Origin: Mycolicibacterium porcinum
GTDB lineage: Bacteria; Actinomycetota; Actinomycetes; Mycobacteriales; Mycobacteriaceae
Length of the DNA stretch: 64,000 bases
Direction of reading: 5' to 3'
Assembly (NCBI GenBank): GCA_002086835.1
Contig: MVIG01000020.1
Span: 30,794 to 94,793 of the forward strand
The notes under the pieces are model-generated. The model did not search any database. It had not been told where the DNA came from and saw only the letters and a program-made list of their open reading frames with translations. The translations under genes and the position numbers were made by a program. Every line of letters begins with the position of its first letter. Position 1 is the first letter of the stretch. Below, piece by piece: positions 1-7,013 of this stretch.

Positions 1-799
1 CCGCGGTGCCGGCAGCCGCGAGCACACCGTCGGGCAGCCGGAGCCGGGTGCTCAACGTGACGAGACCGGCCAACAGCGGCTCGCGGCCGTGCCTGCGGCT
101 GGCCGCATCGTCGGCGCACATCTCCAGCAGTGCCGGCACAGATCGCGCCGCCGCCCGCATCAGGGGCAGCCTCGGCAACGCCGCCGCGAGGGTGCTCAGG
201 ATCGCGATCACATGGTGATGACGGCCACGCAGGTGCGCCCGCTCATGGGCCAGAACCGCGGCCAGCGCCTGCGGGTTCAACAACTCCAAGGCGGCGGTCG
301 TGACGACGATGGCGCGTTGCCGTCCGCCCGAGACACAGTAGGCCGTTGGTTGGTCGGCGGTGATGGCGACGACGCCGGCGTGGTCGGTGGGCCTGCCGAT
401 GATCCGGACCGCATCCACGTGTCGGCGATTGGCGCGCCGCGTCTTGTACAACGTGACGATCACCCGGCGGGTGGTGTTGGTCGCCACTGCAGCAGTGACT
501 GCGAGCAGCGCGACGACCAATACCGTGGCCACGGTGGGCGGTAGCGTCACCGCGCTGGCGATTCCCAGCGTTTCGACGCAGAAAGTCGGTGCGCTGCGAG
601 TGATCAGGCTGTGGGCGGCACCCACGATCAGGATCACCAACGCCGCCACCCAGGCGAAGGACGCGGTCGCGACCACCACCAGCCAGCTTGCCACCGAAAG
701 CCTGGGATGAATGCCTGCCGAGATCGGGCCGGTGAACAGCACCGGAGCCAACCAGCTCAATGCCATCGCGTAGCCGAGGAGAAAGGTGACCGCGTTCAT
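1..799 (-). CDS. M56 family (BlaR1-type) membrane metallopeptidase, C-terminus cut by window edge
   Basis: Integral-membrane zinc protease of the BlaR1/MecR1 family, expected to cleave or inactivate the neighbouring BlaI-type repressor. The visible 266 residues have hydrophobic segments at about 1-20, 35-65 and 80-108, then a cytoplasmic-type region with the metal-binding motif HERAH (about 185-189) and the downstream motif CADDAA that supplies a further metal ligand in M56 proteins. The ATG at 799 overlaps the stop of the BlaI gene (ATGA), so the two are translationally coupled. No penicillin-binding sensor domain is seen in the part present; mycobacterial homologues of about 310 residues also lack it. 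The last 40-50 residues lie beyond the window. Confidence 0.9.
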   Translation of the reverse strand, partial: MNAVTFLLGYAMALSWLAPVLFTGPISAGIHPRLSVASWLVVVATASFAWVAALVILIVGAAHSLITRSAPTFCVETLGIASAVTLPPTVATVLVVALLAVTAAVATNTTRRVIVTLYKTRRANRRHVDAVRIIGRPTDHAGVVAITADQPTAYCVSGGRQRAIVVTTAALELLNPQALAAVLAHERAHLRGRHHHVIAILSTLAAALPRLPLMRAAARSVPALLEMCADDAASRRHGREPLLAGLVTLSTRLRLPDGVLAAAGTA

Positions 800-1176
800 C
801 GTGACTGCCCCTCGGTGAACCGCTTGAGCGCCTGCCGCAGCTTTGTCGAGTCGTCGTCGACGATCTGCTCGAGGAAGAAGTTGAGGATCAGCTCGCTGTC
901 ACCGCCGGACTCGAACACCGTGCGCATGAGCTGTGCGGAGTGCTCCTCGCGGCTCATCACCGGCCGATAGCTGTAGGCCAGACCGACTTTCTCCCGCTGC
1001 AGCCAGCCCTTGCGAAACAGGTTGTCCATCGTCGACATGACCGTGGTGTAGGCGATCTGGCGCTTGGTGACGAGCTCGTCGTGCACGCTGCGTACCGTGG
1101 ACGGCTCGGTACGCGACCAGAGCACTTCCATCACCACAGCTTCGAGATCGCCAAATCCCGTTATTCCCATAACCAT
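796..1176 (-). CDS. BlaI/MecI/CopY family transcriptional repressor
   Basis: A 126-residue winged-helix repressor of the penicillinase-repressor family (usual length 120-140). The N-terminal half has the helix-turn-helix with the typical stretch TKRQIAYTTVMSTMDNL (about 37-53); the C-terminal half carries the dimerisation helices. It is inactivated by proteolysis when the partner M56 protease is triggered, which de-represses target promoters. The ATG at 1176 follows a GGCGGG stretch; an ATG two codons later is an alternative. It overlaps the M56 gene by 4 bp. The 79 bp upstream contain a GTAGC-rich site shared with the dsbA/ldt intergenic region, so autoregulation and control of that locus are likely. 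Confidence 0.93.
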   Translation of the reverse strand: MVMGITGFGDLEAVVMEVLWSRTEPSTVRSVHDELVTKRQIAYTTVMSTMDNLFRKGWLQREKVGLAYSYRPVMSREEHSAQLMRTVFESGGDSELILNFFLEQIVDDDSTKLRQALKRFTEGQSR

Positions 1177-1221
1177 TACCGCCCGCCAAGGTGTGCCTGC
1201 ACCGTTCTCCGGCCTCGCGCG

Positions 1222-1246
1222 TCAAACCTATGTAGCGCGATAGTAG
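1222..1246. promoter_or_regulatory. Candidate BlaI operator upstream of the BlaI-M56 operon
   Basis: TCAAACCTATGTAGC at 1222-1236 recurs with one mismatch (TCAAACCTACGTAGC) at 2913-2927 in front of the DsbA gene, in the same orientation relative to the downstream gene. A second GTAGCT follows at the same spacing in both sites. GTAG/CTAC half-sites are what I recall for mycobacterial BlaI binding. The site is about 46 bp upstream of the repressor start, so autorepression is the simplest reading. Confidence 0.6.
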
Positions 1247-1255
1247 CTGCTTCGC

Positions 1256-2152
1256 TCATTGCGTCGTGCTCCCGATCCCGGTGGCCCGGGAATCGACGTC
1301 CACGCCGTCAGACTCCGCAACGCCGGTTCGCGTACGGGTACGCCGCCGCCACAATCGAATTGACCGCCACAGGATGAGTGCCACCACCACGCCCAAGATC
1401 AGCCCGGGGTCGCCGACGCTGGACGACAGTCGGCCCAGCCACACTTGCAGGTCGTACTGCGCGTCGACGGAAAGCACGCCACCGAGATTCGCGGTGCCGT
1501 CGGTGAACAGGAACACCCCACCGAGCACGATGAACGCCGCCCCGGTGAGCAGGGAGGTGGTGTGCGTCTCCAGCGGGCCGAGACGCACCGGTCGCCCGCG
1601 TAACCAGGTCCGCTTCGACAGGTTGAAGCGATCCCACAACCACGCGAGCAGGAACAACGGCGCCGCCATCCCCAGTGCGTAGACGGCCATCAGCAGTGCC
1701 CCATAGGCCGGGTCCGCACCCATCGCCGACATCGTCAGGACCGCGCCGAGCAGTGGACCGGCGCAGAAGCCGGCCAGTCCGTAAACAGCTCCCAGCACGA
1801 ATACCGAGACGGAGCCGGAAATGTTGATCCGCCCCATCGTCCGTTGCACGAACGAGAGACCGAATCCCTTGCCCAGCAACGTCATCAACCCGAACACGAT
1901 CAGCACCAGCCCACCGATCACGGTCATTTCGCTCCGATAACGCGTGACCGCGCTGCCCAACAGCCCAACACCGGCACCCAGGGGCACCAACACCACACAG
2001 AGTCCCACCCAGAACACGAGCGTGCGGCGGATCAACAGGTGCGCCCGATCGAAGGCGTAGGCGAAGAACGACGGCAGGAGCAGGGCCGAACAGGGACTGA
2101 GCAGGGAAGCCAACCCGCCGAGGAAGGCTCCCAGTAGACCGATGCCGTTCAT
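1256..2152 (-). CDS. CcdA/DsbD-family membrane thiol-disulfide carrier
   Basis: A 298-residue polytopic membrane protein of the cytochrome c biogenesis CcdA/DsbD-beta family. It starts MNGIGLLGAFLGG and has the family signature SLLSPCSALLLPSFF near residues 16-30, with the conserved Cys-Pro region of helix 1, and a matching second half (AGFCAGPLLGAV, about 121-132) with the paired cysteine. About six to seven hydrophobic helices and a basic C-terminal tail are visible. CcdA proteins pass electrons from cytoplasmic thioredoxin to extracytoplasmic thiol proteins. The ATG overlaps the stop of the DsbA-like gene by 4 bp, so that protein is the likely partner. At about 300 residues it is longer than minimal CcdA (about 240). 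Confidence 0.85.
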   Translation of the reverse strand: MNGIGLLGAFLGGLASLLSPCSALLLPSFFAYAFDRAHLLIRRTLVFWVGLCVVLVPLGAGVGLLGSAVTRYRSEMTVIGGLVLIVFGLMTLLGKGFGLSFVQRTMGRINISGSVSVFVLGAVYGLAGFCAGPLLGAVLTMSAMGADPAYGALLMAVYALGMAAPLFLLAWLWDRFNLSKRTWLRGRPVRLGPLETHTTSLLTGAAFIVLGGVFLFTDGTANLGGVLSVDAQYDLQVWLGRLSSSVGDPGLILGVVVALILWRSIRLWRRRTRTRTGVAESDGVDVDSRATGIGSTTQ

Positions 2153-2892
2153 CGGGCGGCCAGGGCACCGTCGATGGCGCGGACGAAGTCTTCGGTGGGC
2201 TGCGCGCCGAGCATCGGCACATCGTTGATCAGAAATGCCGGAGTGCTGGGCACGCCGATGGCCGTGCCCCGAGCCAGATCGGCGTTGATGGCGGAGTCGA
2301 AGGAGTTTCCGCGCATCCCGGCGGCGAATCGGCCGATATCGGGAATGCCTGCCGCCCTGGCGAACTCGATCAGCGCCTGGTCTGTCAGGTCTGCCTTCGA
2401 CCGCTCTGGCGCGGCGGCGTAGACGGCCCGGTTGAACTCCCAGAACCTGCCTTGCTCGGCCGCCGCACGTCCGGCACGTGCTGCGGCCATCGACTGCGGG
2501 CCGAAGATCGGGAAGTCGCGCCACTCGATGCGGAGTCGGCCCGCATCGACGTAGCGCTTGACGAGCTCGGGCTCGATGTCGCGGCTGAACTTGGCGCAGA
2601 ACGGGCACCGATAGTCGGAGAACACCACCAACGCCACGGGTGCGTCGGGAGCGCCCAACGCAAGGGGGTCACCCACCTGGCGCCGCTCCACGGGAGGTCG
2701 GCCCCCGTCGACGCTTCCACCCGGCACTTCTGCATCGGACAGGGACGTCACCGACGGACCGGCGGTGGGCGCGGCGGAGACCGCGTCACTGTCCGGGCGG
2801 ATCACCAGGTAGGCGATCAGCGCAGCCGCGATGACAACCAGTCCGCCGATGAAGATGAGGTCCTTGTTGACATTCTCTCGCCATCCACCCAC
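2149..2892 (-). CDS. Membrane-anchored DsbA-like thioredoxin-fold protein
   Basis: A 247-residue protein with one N-terminal membrane anchor (about 11-31), a Pro/Ser/Gly-rich linker and a DsbA-type thioredoxin domain with active site CPFC (about 96-99) and a cis-proline loop GVPSTPAFLI near the C-terminus. It probably oxidises, reduces or isomerises disulfides outside the membrane. I chose the GTG at 2892 because GGAGG precedes it at good spacing; a TTG at 2916 also keeps frame but lies inside the operator-like sequence. It is the first gene of a dsbA-ccdA pair transcribed away from the L,D-transpeptidase. Homologues are common in mycobacteria under the name DsbA family or thioredoxin domain protein. 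Confidence 0.85.
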   Translation of the reverse strand: MGGWRENVNKDLIFIGGLVVIAAALIAYLVIRPDSDAVSAAPTAGPSVTSLSDAEVPGGSVDGGRPPVERRQVGDPLALGAPDAPVALVVFSDYRCPFCAKFSRDIEPELVKRYVDAGRLRIEWRDFPIFGPQSMAAARAGRAAAEQGRFWEFNRAVYAAAPERSKADLTDQALIEFARAAGIPDIGRFAAGMRGNSFDSAINADLARGTAIGVPSTPAFLINDVPMLGAQPTEDFVRAIDGALAAR

Positions 2893-2912
2893 TGCGCACC
2901 TCCATGCTAGCC

Positions 2913-2944
2913 TCAAACCTACGTAGCTACGCCGTAGCTACGTA
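2913..2944. promoter_or_regulatory. Palindromic operator between dsbA-like and L,D-transpeptidase genes
   Basis: A perfect inverted repeat with arms TACGTAGCTACG (2920-2931) and CGTAGCTACGTA (2933-2944) around a single central base. The flank TCAAACCTACGTAGC (2913-2927) matches 14 of 15 bases of the site upstream of the BlaI gene. It lies 28 bp upstream of the DsbA start and 55 bp upstream of the transpeptidase start, so a bound repressor could block both divergent promoters. Confidence 0.75.
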
Positions 2945-2999
2945 TTCCGTTCTAGCACACCGCGTCACCAGCGCACAGGAACAGATGGGAGACCCCGGG

Positions 3000-3938
3000 A
3001 TGTCGGTGCGTTCACCCCACAATCGGACAGCGTCGATCGCATCGGCGCTCGTCCTGATACTTCTCGCCACCTTCAGCGCGGGCTCCTGGCGCTCCGATAC
3101 CCGATCGGGCTACCGCGCCGCCTACGCACTGGCCACGTCGAGCGAGAAGGCTCAGGTCAGCTTCACCACGACGTCGGGCGCCACGCTGGTCGACGGCGGC
3201 ACGTACGGTGTCGGCACCGTCATCGTGGCCCGCTTCGATGAACCGGTTGCCGACCGAGCCGGCGCGCAGAGACAACTGTCGGTCAAGACCGTTCCACCCG
3301 TTGACGGATCCTGGTACTGGATGGACAACCAGCGCGCCCACTGGCGACCGCAGAGCTACTACAGCCCGGACACCGAGGTCGTCGCATCCGCGAACAGCCC
3401 AGGTGGGAATGACTCCGTTTCTTTCCGCATCGGAGAATCCCACGTATCCATCGCCGACGATACGACCAAGCAGATCCGCGTCTACCGCAACGACGAGCTG
3501 GTCCGCACCATTCCGACCTCCATGGGCATGGGAGGATCCGAAACCGTTGCAGGTAAAAAGATTTCGTTCTGGACCCAGCCCGGTGTCTACACGGTGATGG
3601 ACAAGTCCGGCACCGTCGTCATGGACTCCTCCACCTATGGGCTTCCTGTCGATTCACGACTCGGATACAAGGTGACCGTCAACAATGCGGTACGGCTCAC
3701 CAACAGCGGGATCTACGTCCACCAACTCGACAGCACGATCTGGGCGCAAGGCAAGACGAACACGTCGCACGGCTGCCTCAACGTCAACGCCGACAACAGC
3801 CGGTGGTTCTACGAATTCTCCCAACCCGGCGATGTCTTCGAAGTACGCAACACCGGCGGGGAGCCATTGCCGATCTGGCAGAACGGCGACTGGAGCGTCA
3901 CATGGGAAAAGTGGCTCGAGGGCAGCGCCCTGCGATGA
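3000..3938 (+). CDS. L,D-transpeptidase (YkuD domain) with N-terminal Ig-like domain
   Basis: Forms 3-3 peptidoglycan cross-links or attaches proteins to peptidoglycan; this enzyme class is poorly inhibited by penicillins. The 312-residue protein has a hydrophobic export segment (about 12-28), an Ig-like domain (about 50-145) and a YkuD catalytic domain whose signature is H-Q-L near residue 240 followed by SHGCLNV with nucleophile Cys about 259. The architecture is like mycobacterial Ldt proteins. The ATG at 3000 has GGGAG 8 bp upstream; an in-frame ATG at 2985 with AGGA is an alternative. It is divergent from dsbA-ccdA across a palindromic operator, which suggests control by the BlaI gene 2 kb away. 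Its catalytic cysteine is a plausible client of the redox pair. Confidence 0.9.
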   Translation: MSVRSPHNRTASIASALVLILLATFSAGSWRSDTRSGYRAAYALATSSEKAQVSFTTTSGATLVDGGTYGVGTVIVARFDEPVADRAGAQRQLSVKTVPPVDGSWYWMDNQRAHWRPQSYYSPDTEVVASANSPGGNDSVSFRIGESHVSIADDTTKQIRVYRNDELVRTIPTSMGMGGSETVAGKKISFWTQPGVYTVMDKSGTVVMDSSTYGLPVDSRLGYKVTVNNAVRLTNSGIYVHQLDSTIWAQGKTNTSHGCLNVNADNSRWFYEFSQPGDVFEVRNTGGEPLPIWQNGDWSVTWEKWLEGSALR

Positions 3939-3971
3939 CGCGTGGGCGCGAGACGGACGCACACGTGCTGC

Positions 3972-5162
3972 CTAACCCGTCGGGTCGTCCCCTGCCCGAT
4001 GTTGAATCCTGATCATCACAAACTCCGAGGGCCTCAGCGGCGCGAAAGCCACCGTGATGCGGACCAAGCCGTGGTCGATGTCGTCTTGCGTCATGGTGTC
4101 GCGGCCGCAGCTCACGAAGTAGGCGTCGCGGTCAGTGGGCCCCGGAAACGCGCCCTGCCGGTACAGGTCGTGCAGAAATGCGCCGACACTCAATCGGATC
4201 TGTGTCCACAGCGGTTCGTCGTTGGGCTCGAACACCACCCATTGGGTGCCGCGGTACACCGACTCTTCGAGGTAGAGAGCCAGCCGTCGCACCGGGACGA
4301 ACTTGAACTGGTCAACCACGGCGTCGGTGCCCGACAGCGTGCGGGCACCCCATACCACCGGGCCCGCACCGGGCAACGTCCGCAGGCAGTTGACCCCCGC
4401 GGCGTTGAGAGTGCCGTTCTGTACGTCGCTGAGTGTCACCGTCAATCCGGTGACCCCGGCCAGCGCGACATTGGCCGGCGCTTTCCAGACCCCTCGGTCG
4501 GCATCGGTCCGGGCGATCGCCCCAGCCACGGCGCCGCAGGCCGCGAAGTCCCCGACCGCGCCGTTGCGCAGTGGATCGGGCCGTCGAATCCGCGGGAAGT
4601 AGATCGCGCCGTTGTTCCCCGCGGCGCCCGTCAGTCCCCTCGCGGCCGGCCAGCCCGCGACCGTGCTCGCTGTCGCCGCGGCCGGAGGATCCACGAGCAG
4701 GAAAGCTCGGCGTCGAACGCAGTAGGTGAGCGCGGCCGCCCACACGTTCGCCGGCAGGTCACCGTCCGGGGTTGGCGGCGGTAAGCACAGCAGATTGAAG
4801 AGGTCAGCTTTCTCCAATGCGTAGATGCCCTTCGCGGCATCGTGAAATCCAGGCCCGACATAATCGGGCTCCGCGAGAGCGCTGCCGTCCAATCCACCCG
4901 CGACCAGGCGGACGACGATCGCGGATTCGCCGCCGTTGAAGAAGAAATCCCGCACCGCATATCCCAGTCCGCTGCGGTCGGACAGTCCCCCGAAAACGCC
5001 CTCGAACTCGGCAAACGACGTGACCCGCACCGGTTCTTCGACAGGGCCCTGCGGCGCGCTCCCCACGAATGCGCAGATCGATGTCGGCACCCCGGTGACC
5101 CCGCGAGCCCCACCACCGGTCTCCCCGATATCGGTACCGGGAGGTTGCTGCAACCCTGGCAT
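3972..5162 (-). CDS. Orphan contractile-tail sheath protein (phage/eCIS type)
   Basis: A 396-residue sheath-family protein. The N-terminus has the family pattern GVTGVPTSICAFVG, PVRVTSFAEFEGVFGG and YAVRDFFFNGG (residues about 20-80). The C-terminus has the sheath domain pattern RRLALYLEESVYRGTQWVVF, LWTQIRLSVGAFLHDLYRQG and VRITVAFAPLRPSEFV. Sheaths polymerise round a tube in contractile phages, R-type pyocins and extracellular contractile injection systems; the compact form without a large insertion is closest to the eCIS type. No tube, baseplate, spike, AAA+ ATPase or cap gene lies nearby: it ends 33 bp from the convergent transpeptidase gene and diverges from the GAPDH gene. It may be a repurposed sheath or the residue of a lost system. 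The ATG has no strong ribosome site. Confidence 0.85.
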   Translation of the reverse strand: MPGLQQPPGTDIGETGGGARGVTGVPTSICAFVGSAPQGPVEEPVRVTSFAEFEGVFGGLSDRSGLGYAVRDFFFNGGESAIVVRLVAGGLDGSALAEPDYVGPGFHDAAKGIYALEKADLFNLLCLPPPTPDGDLPANVWAAALTYCVRRRAFLLVDPPAAATASTVAGWPAARGLTGAAGNNGAIYFPRIRRPDPLRNGAVGDFAACGAVAGAIARTDADRGVWKAPANVALAGVTGLTVTLSDVQNGTLNAAGVNCLRTLPGAGPVVWGARTLSGTDAVVDQFKFVPVRRLALYLEESVYRGTQWVVFEPNDEPLWTQIRLSVGAFLHDLYRQGAFPGPTDRDAYFVSCGRDTMTQDDIDHGLVRITVAFAPLRPSEFVMIRIQHRAGDDPTG

Positions 5163-5230
5163 GAGAATCCCCTTCGGCCCCTCCGCACCCGATCATTCCA
5201 CCTGTGACCTGCGCCACTGCGGATCTCACG

Positions 5231-5248
5231 GCCCTACCAGGGCGTTTT
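5231..5248 (+). terminator. Short hairpin with T-run in the sheath/gap intergenic region
   Basis: GCCCT-acc-AGGGC followed by G and TTTT. It lies in the 163-bp divergent region between the sheath gene and the GAPDH gene, about 80 bp upstream of the latter's start. It could be a leader attenuator or chance. No promoter boxes could be assigned with confidence in this region. Confidence 0.25.
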
Positions 5249-5325
5249 GTGAAATCCGACAATCGTTAACATCGAAGCGCTACTCATCCGAGGGGCCAGC
5301 CCACACGACCCACAGGACGCTTGAT

Positions 5326-6795
5326 TTGAACTCGCCAGAACTCGCCCACTGGAATGCCCAAGAAGCACTCGCGGAGGCGATGATCCCGATCATCGGAACC
5401 CTGTACCGGGCGAAGGGCGTGACAGTCCTGCTGCACAGCCGCTCGCTGGTGAACAAGTCTGTCATCAGCATCCTGCGGACCCACCGGTTCGCCCGGCAGG
5501 TGGGCGGTGACGAACTGTCGGTCGAGGAGACCTTCCCCTTCCTGCAGGCGCTGGCAGACCTGGACCTGGGCCCGTCGAAGATCGACCTCGGCCTGCTGAT
5601 CATGGCCTACCGCGCCAGCGATGCGGGACTGTCGGTTCCCGAGTTCACCGCGCAGGTGCTCAGCGACGTGACCGGCGAACACAAGAGCGAACCCCAGGGT
5701 CCGCGGGACGTGGTGCTCTACGGCTTCGGCCGCATCGGCCGGCTCGTCGCGCGCCTGCTCATCGAGAAGGCCGGCTCCGGGAACGGGCTGAACCTGCGCG
5801 CCGTGGTGATCCGCAGCAACGGCGAAGGCGACCTGGCCAAGCGGGCGTCGCTGCTGCGCCGCGACTCGGTACACGGCCAGTTCAACGGCACGATCAAGGT
5901 CGATACCGAAACCAACAGCCTCATCGCCAACGGCAACGTCATCAAGTTCATCCACAGTGACGACCCGGCGAGCGTCGATTACACCGAGTACGGCATCGAC
6001 AACGCGATCCTGATCGACAACACCGGCAAGTGGCGCGACCGCGACGGCCTGTCCAAGCACCTTCGCCCCGGCATCGCGAAGGTGCTGCTGACCGCCCCGG
6101 GCAAGGGCGACGTGCCGAATATCGTGCACGGGGTCAATCACCGCACCCTCGATCTCGAACAGCAGATCTTCTCGTGTGCGTCCTGCACCACCAATGCGAT
6201 CGTTCCGCCGCTCAAGGCGATGGACGACGAGTACGGCATTGCCCGCTGCCACGTGGAGACCGTGCACTCGTTCACCAACGACCAGAACCTGCTGGACAAC
6301 TACCACAACGCCGACCGTCGCGGCCGGTCCGCGCCGTTCAACCTGGTCCTGACCGAAACCGGTGCGGCCTCCGCGGTCGCCAAGGCCATGCCGGACCTGA
6401 AGGCCAAGATCAGCGGCAGCTCGATCCGCGTGCCCACCCCGGACGTTTCGGTGGCGATCCTGAACATGCAGCTGCACCGCCCGACCACCAAGGAAGAGGC
6501 CCTGGAGTACCTGCGCCAGGCGTCGCTGTCGGGACCGTTGAGCCGGAACCTCGACTACACCGCAGCGACCGACGCCGTCTCGAGCGACTTCATCGGTTCC
6601 CGCGCGGCCAGCATCATCGATGCCAACGCGACGATCGTCGACGAAGACAACGTGATCCTCTACGTCTGGTACGACAACGAATTCGGCTACTCGTCCCAGG
6701 TGGTGCGCACGGTGCAGTACCTGTCGGGCATCGAGTACCCGACGTATCCGCAGATCCGGGCGGACGTGGATCAGACCGTCCTGGTCACTCCGTAG
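5326..6795 (+). CDS. Glyceraldehyde-3-phosphate dehydrogenase, long GapB-like form
   Basis: Interconverts glyceraldehyde 3-phosphate and 1,3-bisphosphoglycerate. The 489-residue protein has an N-terminal helical extension of about 125 residues before the Rossmann motif YGFGRIGRLVARLL (about 131-144). The catalytic Cys lies in SCASCTTNAIVPP (about 285-297), and the C-terminal motif YVWYDNEFGYSSQVVRT is standard. The extension and length match actinobacterial GapB (C. glutamicum type, gluconeogenic, NADP-preferring) rather than the 335-residue glycolytic enzyme. The open frame extends upstream, but the TTG at 5326 with AGGA 8 bp upstream gives the family's N-terminus. A 36-bp segment (6565-6600) is repeated at 14187-14222. 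Its 3' end overlaps a porin relic on the other strand. Confidence 0.9.
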   Translation: MNSPELAHWNAQEALAEAMIPIIGTLYRAKGVTVLLHSRSLVNKSVISILRTHRFARQVGGDELSVEETFPFLQALADLDLGPSKIDLGLLIMAYRASDAGLSVPEFTAQVLSDVTGEHKSEPQGPRDVVLYGFGRIGRLVARLLIEKAGSGNGLNLRAVVIRSNGEGDLAKRASLLRRDSVHGQFNGTIKVDTETNSLIANGNVIKFIHSDDPASVDYTEYGIDNAILIDNTGKWRDRDGLSKHLRPGIAKVLLTAPGKGDVPNIVHGVNHRTLDLEQQIFSCASCTTNAIVPPLKAMDDEYGIARCHVETVHSFTNDQNLLDNYHNADRRGRSAPFNLVLTETGAASAVAKAMPDLKAKISGSSIRVPTPDVSVAILNMQLHRPTTKEEALEYLRQASLSGPLSRNLDYTAATDAVSSDFIGSRAASIIDANATIVDEDNVILYVWYDNEFGYSSQVVRTVQYLSGIEYPTYPQIRADVDQTVLVTP

Positions 6796-6950
6796 TAGGC
6801 GACGACATCTTGGGACCCCGGGGCTGCGCTGGTCGGCTTTGCGTATGACCGCAGAAAAGACTGGCCGACGCAGCCATCGATCTTGATGTGCACGTCCTTG
6901 AGCGTGACCCGGGAATCCTTGCCTTTGAACTTCTCAACACGACGCAATCG
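6771..6950 (-). pseudogene. C-terminal relic of an MspA-family porin
   Basis: Translation of this strand gives about 60 codons ending in a stop inside the 3' end of the GAPDH gene. It contains DGCVGQSFLRSYA and DVVAYYGVT, which I recognise as the C-terminal signature of MspA-family outer-membrane porins of mycobacteria. An in-frame stop lies just upstream (6951-6953), so the roughly 150 N-terminal residues with signal peptide are gone. It fills most of the 218-bp gap between the GAPDH and PotD-like genes. The remaining DNA (6951-7013) shows no clear gene. Confidence 0.7.
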
Positions 6951-7013
6951 TCATGTCGCCTCAGCGGCATCGGCATGTCCATGGTGACCTGACCTCGCCT
7001 AGCGTCCAGTGCC

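Noticed and set aside
3972-5162. Prophage origin of the sheath gene
   Set aside because: No integrase, terminase, capsid or lysis gene is nearby, and base composition does not differ visibly.
4936-5325. Upstream extension of the GAPDH frame
   Set aside because: It overlaps the divergent sheath gene and is unlike GapB N-termini; the TTG at 5326 with a ribosome site gives the family start.
5284-6477. A 397-codon minus-strand open frame opposite the GAPDH gene
   Set aside because: It mirrors GAPDH codon structure and shows no domain; GAPDH is unmistakable on the + strand.
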